From JBKBMT01 sp046295655 (GTDB taxonomy: Bacteria > Pseudomonadota > Alphaproteobacteria > Rhodobacterales > Rhodobacteraceae), in NCBI GenBank assembly GCA_046295655.1, contig JBKBMT010000103.1, positions 1-7,297 of the forward strand: a DNA stretch of 7,297 nt. The letters run 5' to 3'. Below the pieces are notes generated by a model that worked only from the letters and a program-made list of their open reading frames with translations, did no database searches and was not told the DNA's origin. Made by a program: the position numbers and the translations under genes. Below are positions 4,239 through 7,297 of the stretch, piece after piece (position 1 is the stretch's first letter; each line of letters opens with the position of its first letter).

Positions 4239-6896
4239 TCATCCTCCCAACGCGGCCTTTGCCGCCGCTATCGCTTCGGGCGCGCGCGATGCGTCCGCCC
4301 CGCCGGCCTGTGCCAGATCGGGGCGGCCGCCGCCGCCCTTGCCGCCCATTGCCTCGGCTGCCGCCCGCGCCAGCGTCACCGCCGAGACGCGCCCGGTCAG
4401 ATCGGCGGTCACGCCGGCCGCCACCGCCGCCTTGCCGCCGGTATCCGCGATCAGCAGCACCGCACCGGATCCGATCCGGGCCTTGGCCTCGTCGATCAGC
4501 GCCGGAAGATCCTTGCCCGACACGCCTTTCAGCATCTGCGCAAGAAACGGGATGCCGGCCACATCCTCGGTCGCGGCGGGGGCGGTGGCACCGCCGCCCA
4601 TCGCAAGCTCGCGTCGCAGCTGGGCCACCTCGTTCGTCAGCGCGCGCCGTTCCTCTGCCAGTGCCCGCACCCGTTCGGGCAGGTCCGCCGCCGGCACCTT
4701 CAGCGCCGCAGCCGCCTCGTCAAGCCGTTTCCGCAGCTCGGCAAGGTGGGCAAGCGCGCCCTCGCCCGTCAGCGCCTCGATCCTCCGCACCCCGGCGGAC
4801 GAGGCGCTGTCCCCCAGCACCAAGCACAGCCCGATCTCTCCGGTCCGGCCGACATGGGTCCCGCCGCACAGCTCGATGGAGTAGGTCTGCCCCCCGGTCC
4901 CCTTTCCCGATCCGGGATCGGTGCCCATCGAGACCACCCGCACCTCGTCGCCGTATTTCTCGCCGAACAGCGCCTGGGCACCGATGGCGCGGGCGTCGTC
5001 GGGGGTCATGATCCGGGTCTCGACCGGGCTGTTCTGGCGAATGAATGCGTTGACCTCGGCCTCGACCGCGGCAAGTTCGGCCGGCTCCAGCGCCTTGGCG
5101 TGGCTGAAATCGAACCGCAGCCGGTCGGGCGCATTCAGCGATCCGCGCTGCGCCACATGTTCGCCCAGGGTCCGGCGCAGGGCCTCGTGCAGCAGATGGG
5201 TCGCCGAGTGGTTGGCGCGGATCGCACGGCGCCGGGCGTGATCGACCTCGAGCCGGGCGCCCTGCCCCGCGACGATCCGGCCTTCGGTCACTTCGGCAAC
5301 ATGGACATGCAAGCCCTGCGCCTTGCGCGTATCGATGATCCGCGCCGTGCCGGTGTCGGTTCCGAGCGTGCCGGCATCGCCCACCTGACCGCCCGCCTCG
5401 GCATAGAACGGGGTCTGGTTCACGACGATCTGCACCCGCGCCCCCGCCGTGGCCTCGGTCACCGTCGCCCCGTCGGCGACCAGCGCAAGGATCTGGCCCT
5501 CGGCGGTCTCGGTGTCGTAGCCAAGGAACTCCGTCGCGCCGTGGGTTTCGGCCAGATCGAACCAGATCGCCGCCTCGGCTGACTCGCCGGACCCCGACCA
5601 GCTGGCGCGTGCCTTGGCCTTCTGTTCGGCCATTGCCGCCTCGAAACCGCCCACATCGACGCCGCGGCCCTTCTCGCGCAGCGCGTCCTGGGTCAGGTCG
5701 AGCGGAAAGCCGTAGGTATCGTAAAGCCGGAACGCCGCCGCACCCGGCAGGACCGCGCCCTCCGGCAGCTGCGCAAGCTCCTCGTCCAGCAGCCGCAGGC
5801 CGCGATCGAGGGTCTGGCGGAACCGCGTCTCCTCCAGCCGCAGCGTCTCCTCGATCAGCGCCTGGGCGCGGGCAAGCTCCGGATAGGCGGCGCCCATCTG
5901 CCGCACCAGCGCAGGCACCAGCCGGTGCATGACCGGATCATGCGCGCCCAGCTGATGCGCGTGGCGCATGGCGCGCCGCATGATGCGGCGCAACACGTAC
6001 CCGCGCCCCTCGTTCGAGGGCATCACACCGTCCGCGATCAGGAAACTCGTGGATCGCAGATGGTCGGCGATGACCCGGTGATGGATCCGGCCCGGCCCGT
6101 CCGGTTCGGTCGATGTGGCATGGGCGCTGGTCTCGATCAGGCTGCGCATCAGGTCGGTGTCATAATTGTCGTGCTTGCCCTGCAGCAGCGCCCCGATCCG
6201 CTCCAGCCCCATGCCGGTATCGATCGACTGCATGTCGAGCACCCGCAGGCTGCCGTCCGGCATCTGCTCGTTCTGCATGAAGACCAGGTTCCAGATCTCG
6301 ATGAACCGGTCGCCGTCCGCATCGGCGCTGCCAGGCGGGCCGCCCGGGATCCCCGGACCGTGGTCGAAGAAGATCTCGGTGCAGGGCCCGCAGGGGCCGG
6401 TGGGACCCATGCGCCAGAAGTTGTCGTCGGTCGGGATGCGGATGATCCGGTCGTCCGGCAGCCCGGCCACCTTGCGCCAGATGCCGGCAGCCTCGTCGTC
6501 GGTGTGATAGACCGTGACCAGAAGCCGGTCCTTCGGAATGGCAAAGTCGCGCGTCAGCAGCTCCCAGGCAAAGCCAATGGCCTCGGCCTTGAAATAGTCA
6601 CCGAAGCTGAAATTCCCCAGCATCTCGAAGAAGGTATGATGGCGCGCGGTATAGCCCACATTGTCGAGGTCGTTATGCTTGCCACCGGCCCGCACGCATT
6701 TCTGCGCCGTCGCGGCGCGGACGTAATCCCGATGCTCCAGTCCGGTGAAAAGGTTCTTGAACTGGACCATCCCCGAGTTGGTGAACATCAGCGTCGGGTC
6801 GTTGCGCGGCACCAGCGGGCTCGAGGGCACCACGCGGTGGCCGTTGCGCGCGAAGTAGTCGAGGAAGGTCGAGCGGATGTCGTTCAGCGAGGGCAT
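4239..6896 (-). CDS. alaS: Alanyl-tRNA synthetase
   Basis: Cytoplasmic class II synthetase that charges tRNA-Ala with alanine and removes mischarged serine or glycine. At 885 residues it is full length and unbroken. Domains in order: catalytic core from the N-terminus (VPSSPLVP at 23-30, FTNSGMVQFKNLF at 38-50, CVRAGGKHNDL at 67-77, ARHHTFFEMLGNFSFGDY at 84-101, and NEGRGYVLRRIMRRA at 295-309); a helical tRNA-recognition region; an editing domain with zinc-site residues H563, H567 (NHSATH) and C677, H681 (CGGTH); a helical linker of coiled-coil character (about 715-765); and the C-Ala domain with the glycine-rich GGKGGGGRPDLAQAGG (851-866). The ATG at 6896 follows GGAG by ten bases, a slightly long spacing. 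It lies 87 bases downstream of recA on the same strand, an arrangement known in alphaproteobacteria, and is followed directly by the DUF1330 gene. Confidence 0.98.
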   Translation of the reverse strand: MPSLNDIRSTFLDYFARNGHRVVPSSPLVPRNDPTLMFTNSGMVQFKNLFTGLEHRDYVRAATAQKCVRAGGKHNDLDNVGYTARHHTFFEMLGNFSFGDYFKAEAIGFAWELLTRDFAIPKDRLLVTVYHTDDEAAGIWRKVAGLPDDRIIRIPTDDNFWRMGPTGPCGPCTEIFFDHGPGIPGGPPGSADADGDRFIEIWNLVFMQNEQMPDGSLRVLDMQSIDTGMGLERIGALLQGKHDNYDTDLMRSLIETSAHATSTEPDGPGRIHHRVIADHLRSTSFLIADGVMPSNEGRGYVLRRIMRRAMRHAHQLGAHDPVMHRLVPALVRQMGAAYPELARAQALIEETLRLEETRFRQTLDRGLRLLDEELAQLPEGAVLPGAAAFRLYDTYGFPLDLTQDALREKGRGVDVGGFEAAMAEQKAKARASWSGSGESAEAAIWFDLAETHGATEFLGYDTETAEGQILALVADGATVTEATAGARVQIVVNQTPFYAEAGGQVGDAGTLGTDTGTARIIDTRKAQGLHVHVAEVTEGRIVAGQGARLEVDHARRRAIRANHSATHLLHEALRRTLGEHVAQRGSLNAPDRLRFDFSHAKALEPAELAAVEAEVNAFIRQNSPVETRIMTPDDARAIGAQALFGEKYGDEVRVVSMGTDPGSGKGTGGQTYSIELCGGTHVGRTGEIGLCLVLGDSASSAGVRRIEALTGEGALAHLAELRKRLDEAAAALKVPAADLPERVRALAEERRALTNEVAQLRRELAMGGGATAPAATEDVAGIPFLAQMLKGVSGKDLPALIDEAKARIGSGAVLLIADTGGKAAVAAGVTADLTGRVSAVTLARAAAEAMGGKGGGGRPDLAQAGGADASRAPEAIAAAKAALGG
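4243..4247 (-). promoter_or_regulatory. Ribosome binding site of the DUF1330 gene inside the alaS 3' end
   Basis: GGAGG spans the last two glycine codons of alaS and lies six bases before the ATG at 4236. A ribosome finishing alaS would uncover or deliver directly onto this site, so coupled translation is likely. It decides the DUF1330 start in favour of 4236 over 4242. Confidence 0.8.
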
Positions 6897-6945
6897 GCGG
6901 CGCGGGCTCCGTGCGCGGGAATCGCCCTCGTTTAGCCGCCGGCTC

Positions 6946-6970
6946 GGGGCCTGTCCACCGGGCAGGCCCC
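6946..6970 (-). terminator. GC-rich stem-loop between recA and alaS, probable terminator or attenuator
   Basis: GGGGCCTG (6970-6963 on the minus strand) pairs perfectly with CAGGCCCC (6953-6946); the stem can extend inward by two G-C pairs beyond an A/C mismatch. It begins 13 bases after the recA stop. No T run follows on the minus strand, so it does not meet the full intrinsic-terminator pattern. It may end the recA transcript inefficiently and let some read-through reach alaS, for which no clear separate promoter was seen in the 87-base gap. Confidence 0.5.
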
Positions 6971-6983
6971 CGGCGCGCGAGGA

Positions 6984-7297
6984 CTAGATCTCGGTCACAT
7001 CCTCGCTGTCGCCCCCGGTGATGTGGAAATCCAGCCCGTTGGCACCGCGGATCTTGCCCTCGATCTCGGCCGCGACCGCCGGGTTGGCCTTGAGGAACGC
7101 CTTTGCGTTCTCGCGCCCCTGGCCGATCCGCTCGTCCGCGTAGGAATACCAGCTCCCCGACTTCTCGACGACACCGGCCTTGACCCCGATGTCGATCAGC
7201 TCGCCGGTCTTGGAGATGCCCTCGCCATACATGATGTCGAATTCGACCTGCTTGAAGGGTGGCGCGACCTTGTTCTTGACCACCTTCACCCGGGTCG
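6984..7297 (-). CDS. recA: RecA recombinase, C-terminal part (5' end outside window)
   Basis: DNA-dependent ATPase that forms filaments on single-stranded DNA, performs strand exchange and triggers LexA cleavage. The visible 103 complete residues correspond to about residue 242 onward of a typical RecA: TRVKVVKNKVAPPF at the window edge, then FDIMYGEGISKTGELIDIGV, the SWYSY segment, IGQGRENAKAFL, and a C-terminal tail ending in acidic DSEDVTEI before a TAG stop. The Walker A and B motifs and the loop regions lie beyond the right edge. The acidic tail is known in RecA to modulate DNA binding. Downstream lie a stem-loop and alaS. Confidence 0.98.
   Translation of the reverse strand, partial: TRVKVVKNKVAPPFKQVEFDIMYGEGISKTGELIDIGVKAGVVEKSGSWYSYADERIGQGRENAKAFLKANPAVAAEIEGKIRGANGLDFHITGGDSEDVTEI

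Noticed and set aside
4224..6935. Long plus-strand open frames opposite alaS (4224-5582, 5925-6935 and others)
   Set aside because: The minus strand encodes a complete AlaS with all motifs. Stop-free antisense frames of this length are expected at this GC content.

Overview
The window looks like chromosomal DNA from a high-GC alphaproteobacterium, most likely of the Rhodobacteraceae/Roseobacter type. The grounds are strongly GC-biased third codon positions, a recA-alaS neighbourhood of the kind known in alphaproteobacteria, a RecA tail ending in an acidic stretch, and a signal-peptide-less M10 metalloprotease with the Cys-rich N-terminus I associate with this group. The lineage is inferred from gene content and sequence style, not from a search.

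Right to left along the minus strand: the C-terminal third of recA enters from the right edge. It is followed by a GC-rich stem-loop and then a complete alaS (alanyl-tRNA synthetase). A small DUF1330-type gene follows alaS almost without a gap, and its Shine-Dalgarno sequence lies inside the last alaS codons, so it is probably translated by coupling. Running towards it on the plus strand is an HpcH/HpaI-family (class II pyruvate) aldolase; the two stop codons are only 4 bases apart.

The aldolase is divergent from a minus-strand acyl-CoA ligase of the CaiC-like AMP-binding type. The 92-base region between them carries a candidate promoter and an overlapping GTATAC/ATACAGTAT dyad that could be a GntR-type operator. 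Ligase and aldolase may therefore form a small, jointly regulated catabolic pair. The ligase gene contains a run of 10 Ns, an assembly gap that stays in frame. A simple intrinsic terminator follows the ligase.

The left end carries a probable two-gene secretion-related unit on the minus strand. The first gene is a small exported protein with a signal peptide and two cysteines, of unrecognised family. 47 bases later comes a serralysin-like M10 zinc metalloprotease (N-terminal Cys motif, PPC domain, then the catalytic domain), cut off by the left window edge just after the Met-turn. No RNA genes, mobile elements, CRISPR arrays or tandem repeats were seen, and no stretch of 300 bases or more lacks a gene. 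Nothing here is a clearly new system. The least explained parts are the small exported protein beside the protease and the divergent aldolase/ligase control region.
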